Assembly (NCBI GenBank): GCA_947579665.1 | Contig: OX388347.1 | Coordinates: forward strand, 27,458,562-27,522,561 | Origin: Sympetrum striolatum | Taxonomy: Eukaryota > Arthropoda > Insecta > Odonata > Libellulidae | DNA length: 64,000 nucleotides | Reading direction: 5' to 3' | Shown here: positions 12,421 to 24,633 of the stretch, one piece after another | How the letters are laid out: each line of letters begins with the position of its first letter | Position numbering within the stretch: the stretch's first letter is position 1 | Program-made: the position numbers and the translations under genes | Notes under the pieces: generated by a model | What the model was told of the DNA's origin: nothing | Seen by the model: only the letters and a program-made list of their open reading frames with translations | Databases searched by the model: none

Positions 12421-12620
12421 GACAACGAATTTCAACTGTTTTTCAAACACAGGTTGTCAGCACGACCTCGCTCGCAGAAGTCCAGGCAGCAACCGACGAA
12501 AAAGCCGTCCGCGCAACCGTTAAACAATACAAACAATAAGTACCAAATTTAACCGCCTTTAAACTTGGCCCCACCCACCAACCGCCATGAAAATTTTCCA
12601 CTGCGAACTATAGTAATTAT
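12421..12620 (-). promoter_or_regulatory. Conserved 5'UTR and putative promoter, left copy
   Basis: This block is strongly conserved with 15555-15726. On the minus strand it reads GGTGGGTGGGGCCAAGTTTA, then GGTTGCGCGGACGG, then GACTTCTGCGAGCGAGGTCG, before the ATG at 12420. The GC-rich stretches contrast with the AT-rich surroundings. No TATA box is evident. Calling it a promoter is an inference from position and conservation. Confidence 0.45.
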
Positions 12621-13165
12621 ATTTTAACGAATTTATTAAAGTATCATTATAAATAAATATTTAATTTATTCGTAGATTTAAATAATTTTGTTTAAATTTC
12701 GCGAAATCGTCGAAATGCTGGATCTTAAAATATCAAAGTCTGCATAATCTTAATATTTTATGTTCTTAAGAAAATATTTATATTTCTATCTGGATATTTA
12801 AGATGATTAGGTTTTTTTATTTCGGAAAATGAAATAATGATTTACAATTTAATATTATAACTATTCATCCAGAAAGAGGAAAATGTAACAATTATATCGA
12901 TGTAATACATTGACGCACAGTTACTAACAAGATTTGATCGCAAGGATACGTTTTGAGGTAAAGCAGTGCAGTATTCAAGAAATGACGTCCGTTTTACGAA
13001 TAAAGCCGAGAAACCTATATTTTACTCTTATAAATTCCTTTTTAAGATACCAATTCTCTCGCAAATTCCAACACGTATCCTACGATGTCAACCAAAGATG
13101 CTTTTTATAAAGCAAAATTATTTAAACAAGATATATAAGTGGATCGAAAGATACATTTAACAGTT

Positions 13166-14995
13166 ATGTGGAGGTCCCGGAAACTTCGGCAATATCTGGT
13201 ATCTTCACTCGCAGTATTAATGGTTCACAAATACACTTAAGTAGCAAGATGAAACAAGTGACAACGAAGAAGTCGTTTCGATAAATTTCTTCTTTGACAT
13301 TCATATTTCACTACCGATAAACATTACTATACTTGACCGCCATAATTAAGAGTTAATAAGTGTATTTAGATTAATCATCCAATGAAATATCCTTCCTTGA
13401 AAGTAGTGTCAATCGCGTCATGGTAACATTACTACATAATCGCGAACACGAATAAATTTGCATTAAGAATTCGATATCATTGTAGTTGCCTAGGTGATTG
13501 TGTCATAACCCTCGAAGTGGATACGTAAGTCTCACATACACGTAGATTAAAATAAAATTCAAAGCACATATCATCATCATTGTACTTACTTTCAAATCTT
13601 GCATTTTGTGATCGTAAGCTGAACGAAGGATGCCCAATTCAGACAGCTCCAGCGTGAAATCAATCAATCATGAGGTTTTCTATCTTGACTATTCTTATAT
13701 CACAGATTTAGAATAACGCACTTTTCAACACTTACTTTTGGTAAGGTCAGGTCGAGAGCTTCAACTCTTGATTTTAGATTCCACACTCATTCTCTTCCGT
13801 GGCACATGTTTCACACTCACAATCAAGAAATACAGAAGTTAAAGCAACATTGTCAACTTTCAACAAACGAACTGTGCACAGATGAACATTTATAAAGATT
13901 TAGATCCATCTGACATTAGATTTCACACAGGTCCTCGCTTAAATCGTGAGGTTAATACGCAGCCCTTTTACTTCAGCAATAAGCACTTTGATAACAGGAA
14001 ACAAAACTATTTCCCTCCATTATTCACCGCCTTAGAAACGCGACTTGCGTACTTCATATTTTCGAAGACAATCGGAATTCTCTTAAGGCGTGGTGCGTAA
14101 TCACGTGATGGCGAGCAGAAACGCTGAAATGGCGTTCTAGAGTTGGAATACCATTTAAAGTGCTTGTAAGTGTTCATATTCATGGAATAAGTTTGATAAC
14201 AGTGCTTCGGATAATGTAATTTCTCAATTTACTCACTGTGAGTGTATAACTGAGTGCTACGTAAAAACGTATCTGTAGAATAATCAAATTTTAGCAGATA
14301 TTTTCTTGAAAACCCGCCATTTTTGTCGATACGAAAGTAGTGTGAAAGTACTTGTTACCAGTTCTACGACAAAAAAACTTGTTAGATTTTATCTCATTGC
14401 AGAATTATTGCTTTGAATTGCGATCGTAGTGTTTAAAGACGTTAAGTTGTTGATTTCCAAGTGTTTGATGTTAATTTCGCCATTTCTTTTCGTTATCTGA
14501 TTACCTTATTTAACTCGTGGTTAGAAAGTTGCATACTAGGACAGCTTCATGGCTGGTTTTTCTAGTATTATTAACAATTAACGAAGACCAATCAAATAAT
14601 AACGATCTAACTGTCGATCAGTGACTTCCTTGAATAATAGTGGACACGTGTATTATTATAAATCGGCGATGAAACAATCATCAACGAGACTGGCACTCAA
14701 TTTGAATGTATTTCATATCGCAGTTCTAAGAGCTCGGAATCCTTCCATCAAACTACATTTACCATCGACGCAAGATGGAGGTCATGTAAGTACGATGAGA
14801 GTGGTATTTGCATTAATTTGAATGGCTGTGAATGCACTTCATAGATTAGCAATGAGATATTCATACATGCTGATTTACCTCTCATAGAGCAAATGTCTTT
14901 CTATTCTAGAATATTTCGTGTTGCCTTGAGTGGTCAATAATACTTTCCTGGTTGGTAAATTATTAAATTATATTATAATTCGATAAGATCAACGT
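13166..14995. other. Central spacer of the inverted repeat
   Basis: Arm similarity stops at about 13163 on the left and 14996 on the right. The 1.8 kb between is single copy as far as I can see. It includes a slightly GC-richer patch at 14030-14150 with a perfect TCACGTGA E-box palindrome at 14101-14108. A short open frame at 13882-14100 has no recognised domain. Lying between two divergent first exons about 3.3 kb apart, it could hold upstream regulatory DNA, but nothing here proves it. Confidence 0.45.
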
Positions 14996-15554
14996 TTAAT
15001 GTATCATTCAATCAACTTATACATCTCGTTTTAATGATTCTGCTTCATAAAAAGTGTCTTTGGAAAACATCGTAGCGTGTTTGATTAGCGAGAGAATCGG
15101 TATTTTAAAGAGGAATTTATATAAGATTTTTCCGCTTTACTCGTAAACATGGACGTCATTTCTTGAAATCCTGCATTTCTGTTGATCAAAATTTGTCCTT
15201 GCAATGAAATCTTTTTAGTAGTTGTGCGTAAATTAATTACATCGATATGATTGCTACATTTTTATCTTTCTGGATGAATGGTTATGATATTAGTTTGCAA
15301 ATCTTTATTTCATTTTCGAAAGTAAAGAACCCAAAACTCTTGAATATCCGGAACCATATATAGATGTTATTTAAGAACATATAATATTTAGATTATGCAA
15401 ACTTTGATATTTTTCGATCCAGCAATTCGACGATTTCACGAAATTAAAAAAAAATAATTATAATCAACGAAAAACATAAATTATATATTTAAAATGATAC
15501 TTTACTAAATTCCTTGAAATACAATTGCTATCGTTAGCAATGGAAAATTTTCAT

Positions 15555-15726
15555 GAAGGTTGGTGGGCGGGGCCAAGTTGAAAAATATTCAAATTTGGAC
15601 CAATCAGGTGACAGCACTATTGTTCATCGGTTGCGCGGTCGGTTTTTTCGTCAGTCACTTCCAGGATTTCTGCGAGCGAGGTCGTGCTGACAACCTGTGT
15701 TTGAAAAACAGTTGAAATTCGTTGCC
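15555..15726 (+). promoter_or_regulatory. Conserved 5'UTR and putative promoter, right copy
   Basis: It contains a GC box (GGGCGGGG, 15565-15572) and a CCAAT box (CCAATCA, 15600-15606). GGTTGCGCGGTCGG and GCGAGCGAGGTCGTGCTGAC follow, then the ATG at 15727. The block matches the left copy better than the surrounding arm, which suggests it was under constraint. Promoter role is inferred. Confidence 0.45.
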
Positions 15727-15768
15727 ATGTTCAACGTCCATAGTTGTCACATGGGATTTCCAGTTATG
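15727..15768 (+). CDS. Candidate first coding exon, right-arm copy
   Basis: ATG at 15727 begins MFNVHSCHMGFPVM, 14 codons, followed by the donor GTAAGTCTCATT at 15769. It is paralogous to 12420-12378 on the opposite strand. It ends in phase 0 whereas the left copy ends in phase 1, because one base differs before the donor. The corresponding downstream exon in this arm is disrupted, so the right copy is probably a pseudogene, or a gene with a different second exon. Confidence 0.45.
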
Positions 15769-18253
15769 GTAAGTCTCATTTAATACTTTATTAGGTATTA
15801 TCTGAGAAAATATTGCTAAAGTATATTGGTAAATTAAAGAATTTAAGTTTATTCCTTGTGTAAAATCAGTGTAAGACGTATCATTTGTTTCATGTTGTGA
15901 TTGATTTTGATTTAGGGTGAGTTAATGAGATGATCTTATTCTGTTTATTTAGCACCGGAACTTATACGATTCGTTAAGTACAATTTCCGGTTTAAAAGCT
16001 CGTTAAGCATGGTCATTAGCGGATCAAGTAAACATGTTCGCGTGTAAAAAGGAATCTAAGACAGTTCCTTTGACATATTATGACAGTTTGAGAGTAAGAA
16101 AGGAATTTTGCAGGGTCTAGGAGCCGATTCTCGCCAATCCCTCTCGAGAAATTGGAGTTTAAAGGTTTGCCTACGTCAACTCAATACCCGAATGTAAAAG
16201 CCAAACATTTTTCCTTTGATTTTTATGATTCGATAACTGCAAATATGTCATCCCGTGGGGATGACGGTGGTCTTGCTTCAATGATTACGAGAATAAGTTT
16301 ATTTTCGGTTCAAGATTGTACTTCCTTGTCTAAGGCGATTGTAAAAACTGAAATTGCTTTTTTATTAACGTCCAAAACCGTACGAGTTACACTCTAAATT
16401 TGCGTAGAAGAAACGAGAGAAAAATTCCGATAAAGCCTCGACTTTGCCGTATCTTTTTTCAATTTTCCAAGAATACAGATCCGAATTCCCGTTTTCCTCA
16501 GTTTTTACGACATTTTTTATCTGAATATATTTTTTAAAATGGTTCGGTCGTTAATTTTTATGCTTTGGTAAGTGCATGACGTCATCACATAAACAAGGCA
16601 GCATCGGGGTTTGAATTTTAACGGAAAATTTGGTCGCATCGTAGCTTTTCATTTTTCATTTACTTATGGAATGTATTAACTTAATATATTAGAAGAGTAA
16701 TATAGTGGAATAGATTTATGCCCTCTTTATATCTACGTAATCCTGTTTGTATTTCTTTTTCATTCGCAGTAGTATTTCCGGTCTTCTCGCGTCTATTATA
16801 ATGTTATAATGAATTTAAGTTGCAACATCCCTCCAATGAGAATAATATTTAATTCTCACCAAGTTTATTTCTGATACAATATTCTGTGATCCTTTTTTGG
16901 AATTTTGATTAATTTTGAAGTTGGATCCCTGTTTCGTTTATCATTTCTTCTCGCAATCGGAATTATACTTCTGAATTTATTCTCTAATTGACAAATCGAA
17001 CATACGCAGCTATCTATCTCAAGTCGTCATCGGATATTTGTTTTGAATGTTAAAATCTTGCAAATTTCAACTAACTTTTGATTACGAGTAACACGTTGAA
17101 ATTGAAATTAAGAAACGAGAGAAAAAATTCCGAGAGAGCCTGGACTCAATCTCAGTGAAGTTTTCATGTATGAGTTTTATTCCAAGAATACAGATTTCCG
17201 CTTTGATCTCTCTCCTTTCATAATTAATAAACAGTTCAATATGTAGTTTTACTTAAATATATTTTCCAATTAGTCCTTCTGTTAATTTTTAGGCAATGTT
17301 AAGATCATACCTGCCACTCTTAAACATTACGGAAATCCTGGTTTGAATTTAAAAGTAAATCAGCATCTGAAGGAAACTTTTAATAAATGCATTCTTATCA
17401 ACGGCATCGATTAAATTAATAAAACATTCTAAAATTGATTTATAATTATTTTTGTGGCTTAAATTTCAGAAGTTCTAACTGTTCCGTAATGAAAGTGCCT
17501 TTACCATCTTTAACATTAAATTCATTATCTCATAATCAAAACCGAATGTGTCTAATTATTATAATATAGGTTTAAATTTAGCCTAATCATTCCAGGAATT
17601 CTATTCCATATTGTACCAATTTGTAATATTAATTCCCGTCAGCGGTCGTTATTTTTTAAACTTCTTCTCAATATTGTTCGTTGATGTAACCATATTTATT
17701 ATTTATTTATATTCAAATTTCAAGTTTTACTTTCATTTTTCACGGGTTTAGAATACTCTTCTGATTTTTATCAATCTAGAAGAATTTTTAGAAGTTTTAG
17801 TTGCTATAATTCCACAGTTCCTTGTTGTCTTTAACTACTTAGTTCTAAATTTAAACGGCATTGTTTCATAATCTGAATCATATTTATTTCTTACAGTTCA
17901 ATTGCAATTGAAATTTAGCTTGATCAATTTATGAATATCGTTCGATTTGGTACGGATTAGTACTGTTTTTTTGTTTCGTGTCATGATTTCAGTATCTTCA
18001 GTTAATGTATAAGAGTTTAATTAAGGCTTCATTAAATGATAATTAATCTTAGTCATTATCCTCTTAATATTGTGAGATGATGTAACAAGATATTTTATAC
18101 TGTTTACTGAAATGGTTGCAAATGAACGGGAATACGTAGATTTCAAATTACCCATTTTGCTTTACATTTCCATGGCATTAGCCGAGAATATACTTCTTAT
18201 TTTCCCTATACATTTTATTAATTTGGAATTTATCATTTTTAATTATTTGGGAG

Positions 18254-18372
18254 GAAATACCTTACACACCGATATTGTCTTGGCGTATTGATGATTGGAG
18301 TCTTCTAGAAGTGAAAGTCGTACAGGAGATCCTTCGATGGTGGAAGTCAGTGGGTTGGAGCTTCGGCTTAGG
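18254..18372 (+). pseudogene. Disrupted counterpart of the left-arm exon 2
   Basis: The sequence aligns with 9975-9857. It retains ACCGATATTGT and a long identical stretch around AGAAGTGAAAGTCGTACAGG. It has TGATGA stops at the position of the Gly-Ser codons of the left copy, and the donor is changed to GTACGC. This identifies the right arm as the degenerating copy. Confidence 0.6.
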
Positions 18373-20008
18373 TACGCACAATTTATTTATTTTTACATCA
18401 ATCTCTTATATCGCGTACTTTGAAAATATCCCCCCGTTATGGACTGCGAAGTTTTTTTTTCACTTCGTGTATTATATTATAAAAACCTGTGGAACGGACT
18501 ATCAATTAAGTGATTTATTGATCAATAGTTTTGGGGGTGAAAGAAAAATATTTTACAAGAACTTTGAGCATTACAACAAAATCTGAACGACTGTGTAGTA
18601 AGTTGCTACCTTTTATAATTCTCATTTGATGTAATTTAATGGGGAATAATTTGTACAGTGCAGCAATGTAATGGTCAGACATACACTTTCCCTTTTTTCT
18701 GTATATTTCTGTGAATAGGCGCAGAAATGCATTTTCACTTTCTTCGATGAACTCTTTCCAATATGTATTTATATTTTGCTTCCTTTCACCGTTGCTTTCA
18801 CTTTCAAAGTACTGTAAAAAGAAGCTTTGATCACGTAAACAATCATTGTTAGAGCAGTAATGGGTTTCCAACGTCCTTCAACTCATTTCGAATTTTCCAA
18901 GCATCGTTTTCATTTACTTTTTCGTTGCTATCACTTTCGAGGGATCAATAAAAGAAGTTGGCTTATGCTAACAATGCCATAAGACCAGTAATTGCTTCTA
19001 AATGGCCTTCAATTCTTCGCTTTTCTTCAAGTTCAAGGCGAACTCATCGTTTGCTTCGTTGAGAACTATGTATTTGTTTTCTTTCGTGCATATGCCGCCT
19101 TTTCTGCGAAAAAGATACTATCAACGAAAACGATGGATACATAAACAGAATATATTGTTAACGTTACTTCTATTTTGAAATTTTTCATAATTTTTGCACA
19201 TTCATGACACTCGATTTATATCCAATTAAATAAAATATACATCGAGTGGCACTAAATCTCTTATTTTAATGCTGCAATGACGAGAGACGTAATCTTCACG
19301 ATAAGACATTTGATAAAATCCAGCAATGATTCATTAATATCTTCAACCGTTTGCTGTTCTTAAAACTATATTTGTTACATAATAATCTTTTTGTACGTCA
19401 CTAGATATTTTCATGGAGTGATAATAAACTGAATTTGAATAACAGTAGATCTATTTAGATGATTTTCTGGGAGTTATCTAACTGAAATCAAACAAACATA
19501 ATTCCCGCGCAGTACCAATTTTCAGGGCCTCCATTAGAGTTAGTGCACGACAACTAATACCTAGGAGTCACGATGCATCATGAAGGCTCGTCTGTTATAT
19601 TATTGCAAAAATTATTGAGAGACACGAGGCGATTAAAATATAGATGCCATTCTCTTTAATTGAAATCCCTGAATCAGCTGTCAGTAAATATATTTGGACT
19701 CAATTGTTCTATAGATCAATAGACATTCGTATAATAAATACATTTAATTTCATTCTGTGAATTGTTGCTGATTATATTCTCCTCATATACGACACTTGTT
19801 CAAAGTTATAACGAAACTGAAATATTTATGCACTTAATTCCAATTTATTAGTGTTTTCGGGTCAATACATTAAATACGATTTCTACCTAGGCTTAACTTC
19901 ATAAAAGGCAACTTAGTGATTTAAAACATCCTGGCTCTGAACAACACTTTGTCATAAATTAATTAATTTTAAGTATTAACGCAAATAATTTAAACATAAT
20001 GCCATTAA

Positions 20009-20113
20009 CATGACACAATTTAAGGAAATGCAAATGAATCCTTAGTCACTTGTGAGCCATCTCAATGTTTTAGAGTGCTACTTCCCAGTAATATATCCCT
20101 CGTACCAATTCCC
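20009..20113. other. Single-copy stretch
   Basis: AT-rich sequence between the right arm and the palindromic MITE. No feature seen. Confidence 0.4.
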
Positions 20114-20336
20114 CCGGACCAATTCACCGGGCGCCGGTAATTCGTACGCGGTGAATTGATCTCCCGCGCTGATGTTGTACTACTGTTATTCAGTCTTATG
20201 TTATTCTACACGCCCTGATTATTGTTTAATGTTATAAATAAATCAACCGTGGGGTGGGTTGGGTGGTAGTACAACATCAGCGCGGGGGATCAATTCCCCG
20301 CGTACGAATTCTCCCCGGACCAATTCACCGTGCGCC
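20114..20336. mobile_element. Small palindromic element (MITE-like)
   Basis: Inverted arms of about 45 bp (20139-20183 and 20266-20310) begin with AATTCGTACGCGG and end with CGCTGATGTTGTACTAC. An 82 bp AT- and G-rich centre separates them. Outside the arms, a 22 bp direct repeat CCGGACCAATTCACCG(G/T)GCGCC occurs on both sides (20114-20135 and 20315-20336). The high GC of the arms is foreign to the AT-rich flank. No coding capacity. The direct repeat is long for a target duplication and may belong to a compound element. Confidence 0.65.
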
Positions 20337-22287
20337 ATTTCATAGGTTTACTGTGTTCATTAAAGGCAAATTAATCCTAAATAATGCAGATATTTACTAA
20401 TTCTATCACTGGAATGCCTTCCAATGACATTCCTGCGCATTCTATCACTTACAAATGTTAACCACTACTTTTTAAGTGTTTGACCGAGTCTGCAATTTGT
20501 TCCATGACAAAATCTCCCATCTTAAATGAGAATTGACCTCTCTTTTATGAACAGAAAGGAAGAAGAACTTACTATAATACTGAGAGAATATTAGAAGGAA
20601 GTTGTCAGGACAACGATAAATCTATTATATTTGCATATCCTCAAGCCAGAAGAAGCCGTTTGATTAAAATTGCGCATTCCTTTTTCTTTAAGACACACAA
20701 TTTCCTCCTCTCAGCAGTAATTAACTATGATTAATAACACAACTGTATTAACGGCTTCTCCGTCAAGGATTCCAAAATAAACATTCCCGATTCAATCTTT
20801 CTTTTGTTTTCGTAGGGAAAATTGTGCTTTTCATTAACAATATTCTTTGTAAATTTTAGACTATTTTGAAGGAATAAGACGATGTTGGATGATAAAAGGT
20901 GTTGAGTAGCACTTTCAATGTCACAGTAGAAGAAAAGATAATCGTTATTGTCATTAACATTAGGTATTCAGATCTGTGTACAGTGTTTATTTGTATGTTC
21001 GCTTTCAGAACCAAAAGCTTACGAAAGAAAACGTCCATGTCTGATGGATTAATTCTTTTTGCAAATTTCGAATCTCAATCACATAAAATATAACATTCTT
21101 CAAAATTCGATCGTTTCCTATTCATTTTGGCAAGAATTTGGAAGAAAATTTGAGATACTTTATGTAAACAATTACATCATTTTCTGGAGCAATCTATAAA
21201 TCTTTAAATCAATGAGAAACTAGGAAATTCATGTTTGAGCAAATAATAGCACTGGTCACGTTTATAAATTCATCAATCTGACTGGATTACATCGATGTTT
21301 TTCTGATTACTTTGATGGATTATCAATTCTTGATGAATTTAAAAACAGTCCGTAGGTTTTTTTTTGCTGTTTTACTAGATTGCTTCTGTTGCATTTGCAA
21401 TTTGTTCCATCTCCATAATTCCTTAAATTCTATTGAAACGTAAATCATCGCATCGTTTTTTTGCATTATAAATACGTTATACTTGTAAGTTGCCATTTAC
21501 TTGCTTTTTTATGAGGTTATTCACATTTCAATGACCCGCTACTGTCATCAGAACCATCGGCTCTTCATCGGGAATTCATCTCAATCGAAGCGATGGACAT
21601 CGGTGGTCGTAAAACTATCAGTGAATAAGAAAACGGTTTGATGGATGAATTTAAAAAAGTGCCCACTCACTCGAATCTTAGATTGGTGTTATTTAAGTTA
21701 CCCCGGCAAGTCTTTTTGTTTATTGTAAGCATTTCAAAGAGTATTGCAATCAATTTTACATTTTCCAACAGCAGAATGCGTGAAGTTACTAAATTCGCTT
21801 CCTGTTGAGTAAATGTAAACTTATATATACCCTGTGATCTTTCTTTCGGTATGTAGGACTCCCAAAATCTGTTACCTTGGAGTGGTGTGCCATGCAAGAA
21901 TTCCAAGTTACGAGATTTTTTATCTAATATCTTTCATTGGATATCCACTCTCTTTTACAAAGTTTCCAATCAGAGAGCTACATAATCCATATTTAACCAA
22001 TCAGAATCATTATAAATCCTTCTATATAAAAGAAACTTTGGCGGTTTTTCTGAGAGTTTATAAAATACTGCTTTTAAATTTATTGCATTTAGACAATATT
22101 CAGATGATGGTCTGCGTTTGATCCTAAGTTTATGCAGTTATCGCCACTTTAACACCAGACAAGAAAAAGAATTTCTATTATGAAATAAAACTATAATTAG
22201 TTTTGTTTTTATTCCCTACTTCTTACGGAATATTGGACTAGTGAGTAAAAGCACAAGTATTATTCAGATAACCACAATTAAATAGAA
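20337..22287. other. Low-copy AT-rich sequence, no clear gene
   Basis: Several open frames of 60-95 codons (for example 20899-21093, 21667-21906 on minus, 21834-22121) show no recognisable domain or splice context. I see no repeats longer than about 20 bp. The last 100 bp may be the 5'UTR of the candidate gene that follows. Confidence 0.35.
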
Positions 22288-22530
22288 ATGGTTGAACGTT
22301 TCTTACATTTCTCTGAACGATTTTTAGGACGTTTATATTTGCGGATATGTAATTCGAAAATATTAAAAGGAGATGAAGTTCAGTTTGATAAGAAAAAACG
22401 TAAACTTTTAGCCAATTATGTTGAAAAGTGAGGATGTAATTTACACTTTTAAAGAATACCTGATTTTAATTCTTGTATTTTTTTCTACAGGTTGAATGCG
22501 GCTTCTAAAACTCCTGAAGTGACTTTATTT
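22288..22530 (+). CDS. Candidate two-exon gene start, unknown function
   Basis: Exon A runs 22288-22427: ATG in good context (GAAATGG) after an in-frame stop, encoding MVERFLHFSERFLGRLYLRI and a Lys-rich end (KKKRKLL) with no stop. A donor GTGAGG follows, then a 63 nt intron with a T-rich tract and TTTCTACAG acceptor at 22490. Exon B runs 22491-22530 (KLNAASKTPEVTLF) and meets an ideal GTAAGT donor. The phases fit: 140 + 40 nt = 60 codons. Four matching signals in a row make chance unlikely. The remaining exons would lie downstream, possibly beyond the 17 kb repeat array. I do not recognise the protein; it is basic and its first 20 residues are partly hydrophobic. Confidence 0.5.
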
Positions 22531-22747
22531 GTAAGTAATCCAGTTTATCTTCCTACCCTTCTTGCAACTTAATTTTCAAATGCCATTATTTCACCATTGA
22601 TAGCGAGGCAATCTGACAAACTCAAGTAGTCATTTAAAGCTCAGGATTCTTGGTGACAAATACTTGATATATCTGGAATCAGTTATTTTAATCTGTTCTT
22701 AAGTTTTCCTTTAGAATAAGTAATTAACCATGCAATGAATGGTAGTA
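22531..22747 (+). other. Putative intron start of the 22288 gene
   Basis: AT-rich sequence after the GTAAGT donor up to the pogo-type MITE. No other feature seen. Confidence 0.35.
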
Positions 22748-23195
22748 CAGTAAACTCCAGTTTATCCGAAATGATCGGGACGGCGGCCGGTTCTAACAAC
22801 GAAATTTCCGGATAAACCGAAGTCCCGCGTGAAACACCCCGAATTGCGTCAATACAACGAAATATGACCGTAAAACGTGCGTACGAAGAATGCTATTGAT
22901 ATGGTTGTGAATAAGCCTGCATGGTTTTGACTGAAAAATTTGTATTGATGTGTTAAAAAGGCGCCAAAGTTTGATTGAAAACTAAAATATTTTAAATGCT
23001 GAATAACAAAGCTCGTTTATTTTGGGTTCTTACAGAAAAAATACACCTTATTTGGCAGCGGTAAATAACAAGAGTTTTAAAGAGGTGTCACGAGCAAATA
23101 AGTAATGGGTCGCGATATTATTCGGTGGGTGGGGTAGGTGCATTCGGAACAGTTTGTTCGGATAAAGCGGATTTCGGATAAACGGGAGTTTACTG
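22748..23195. mobile_element. pogo/Tigger-type MITE
   Basis: The terminal inverted repeats are CAGTAAACTCCAGTTTATCC at the left and the complement of CAGTAAACTCCCGTTTATCC at the right, both continuing GAAAT. TA dinucleotides flank both ends (22746-22747 and 23196-23197), the expected Tc1/mariner target duplication. CAGT start, CTC(C)CGTTTATCCGAA and TA flanks are characteristic of the pogo/Tigger branch. At 448 bp without a transposase frame it is non-autonomous and was presumably mobilised by an element elsewhere. It may lie inside an intron of the 22288 gene. Confidence 0.88.
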
Positions 23196-23311
23196 TATAC
23201 TTCTATTCAATCTTTCCTAAATTCCTCAGAACAATTAGTAGTAATCAATCGCTGCTTATTTGAATTTCTATTTAGTGGAGGCAGTGTTTGTTTGTGGTAG
23301 TTTAGTAAGAA

Positions 23312-23318
<7 letters not shown>

Positions 23319-23384
<66 letters not shown>

Positions 23385-23476
23385 TATATCTATTATATAT
23401 AGACGCTTCTCCGGATATACCTATATCTATTATATATAGACGCTTCTCCGGATATACTTATATATATATATATATA
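23319..23476. repeat. TA microsatellite with two linker copies; left edge of main array
   Basis: About 70 bp of TA repeats, then two tandem copies of the linker (TATATAGACGCTTCTCCGGA), then more TA repeats. This is the only place with two adjacent linkers and it marks the left boundary of the element array. Confidence 0.85.
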
Positions 23477-24551
23477 CGAGTAAAATGTTGCTTGCATTCT
23501 GCAAGCAGATCGACAACACTATTTTCATGTCGGCATCATATCCGGAAGGCCATCAAAAGAAAAAAAAAGATTGAAATATTTCTTAAAATTGCCTAAATTC
23601 CATCGTCCGGCATCGAACCCGGGTCTTTACTGTGAACTTACTATGCAGCACGATAGAATATCACCATCTCTAACGATGTGTGAAAATTCAAGCAGAAATA
23701 TGGGCTACAACTGCCTCAAAAGACGTTCTAATTTTTACGAATTTAAATGGCTCTCTGGATTCGAACCAAGGACGATCTTGGAAATCTAAAAAATGTTTCT
23801 GAAAGTTATTTATGATCTCTATCTATATGCCGAATTTGAAGTTTCTATATTATTGGCAAAGGTTTCAAAATAATACCTAAAAATCGGATTAACTTCTGAT
23901 TGCAGAGACACCTGGTGTCGAACCCAGGACTCTTTGATAGCTGTGAATTCACTGTTTGATTTGTATGGACTTGATCTTTCTACATGCAAAGTTTGAAGTC
24001 AATATCGTGCCGGGAAGTACCTAAAATTTGTTTCCGTTATCTCCGTAAGAAAAGCATTGGGAAGTGCAAATGGTCCTCTGGGATCGAACCAAGGACCATA
24101 AGCTAATATATAAAATTCGATTATGAAATAAATTCATGATATCTATCGAAGTGCTGAGTTTCAAGTATCCATGTTATCGGGAAAGGATCCAAAAAAAATC
24201 TTAAAAATCGCCGCAATGCATTTTAAACGGCCGATTTTTGCCCCGGCCTAGCATCGAACCAAGGATAATATTCGTAGATGTCTTTATCGTTTTCTTTAGA
24301 TATCATTGGCATCTAGCGATCTCTCGAATTTCAACTCTCTACTTTCCCTGGAAGTGCACCAAAAAAATTTTCGAAAATCCCCGCCATGTATCCTTATGGA
24401 GAAAATCGCGACTTTGGGGCCTTCTGGAATCGAACCCATGACACCGAGGTTCAAAGTCGGCTTTTTCCTGGAGGTTACACGTCATGGCCATAACGTCGTA
24501 AAAATTTCAAGTCGGTGGCACTTGTGGAACATGGTAAAACTTTTGATCCCC
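23477..24551 (-). mobile_element. T-arm module element, copy 4
   Basis: Tail at 23477 (CGAGTAAAATGTTGCTTGC); head (complement of GGGGATCAAAAGTTTTACC) ends at 24551. Six-module length. It is a close inverted partner of copies 5 and 6. Confidence 0.92.
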
Positions 24552-24633
24552 TATATATATATATATATATATATAACTTATATATAGGTATATCCGGAGA
24601 AGCGTCTATATATAATAGATATATATATACACT
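24552..24633. repeat. TA repeats and linker between two heads
   Basis: TA repeats, GGTATATCCGGAGAAGCGTC linker, TA repeats. One linker serves two opposed heads. Confidence 0.85.

Larger units (their letters stand above)
4150..13165. repeat. Left arm of a large imperfect inverted repeat
   Basis: Read as reverse complement, this arm matches 14996-20008 through many blocks. Examples are 4154-4175 with 19985-20006, 4393-4640 with about 19540-19790, 5678-5738 with about 19420-19490, 8925-9060 with 19240-19360, 9719-9980 with 18240-18510, 12300-12500 with 15640-15840 and 12970-13163 with 14996-15180. Similarity by eye is roughly 75-85 percent with many indels, so the duplication is old. The arm contains sequence the partner lacks: about 1 kb at 4640-5655 and the 3.1 kb insert at 5770-8893. 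Its outer end coincides with the satellite boundary. Confidence 0.85.
14996..20008. repeat. Right arm of the large imperfect inverted repeat
   Basis: Partner of 4150-13165. It lacks the T-arm element insert and the 1 kb block at 4640-5655, so it is shorter. Matching blocks are listed under the left arm. Similarity ends at about 20008, mirroring the left arm's end at the satellite boundary. The gene copy in this arm looks decayed beyond exon 1. Confidence 0.85.
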
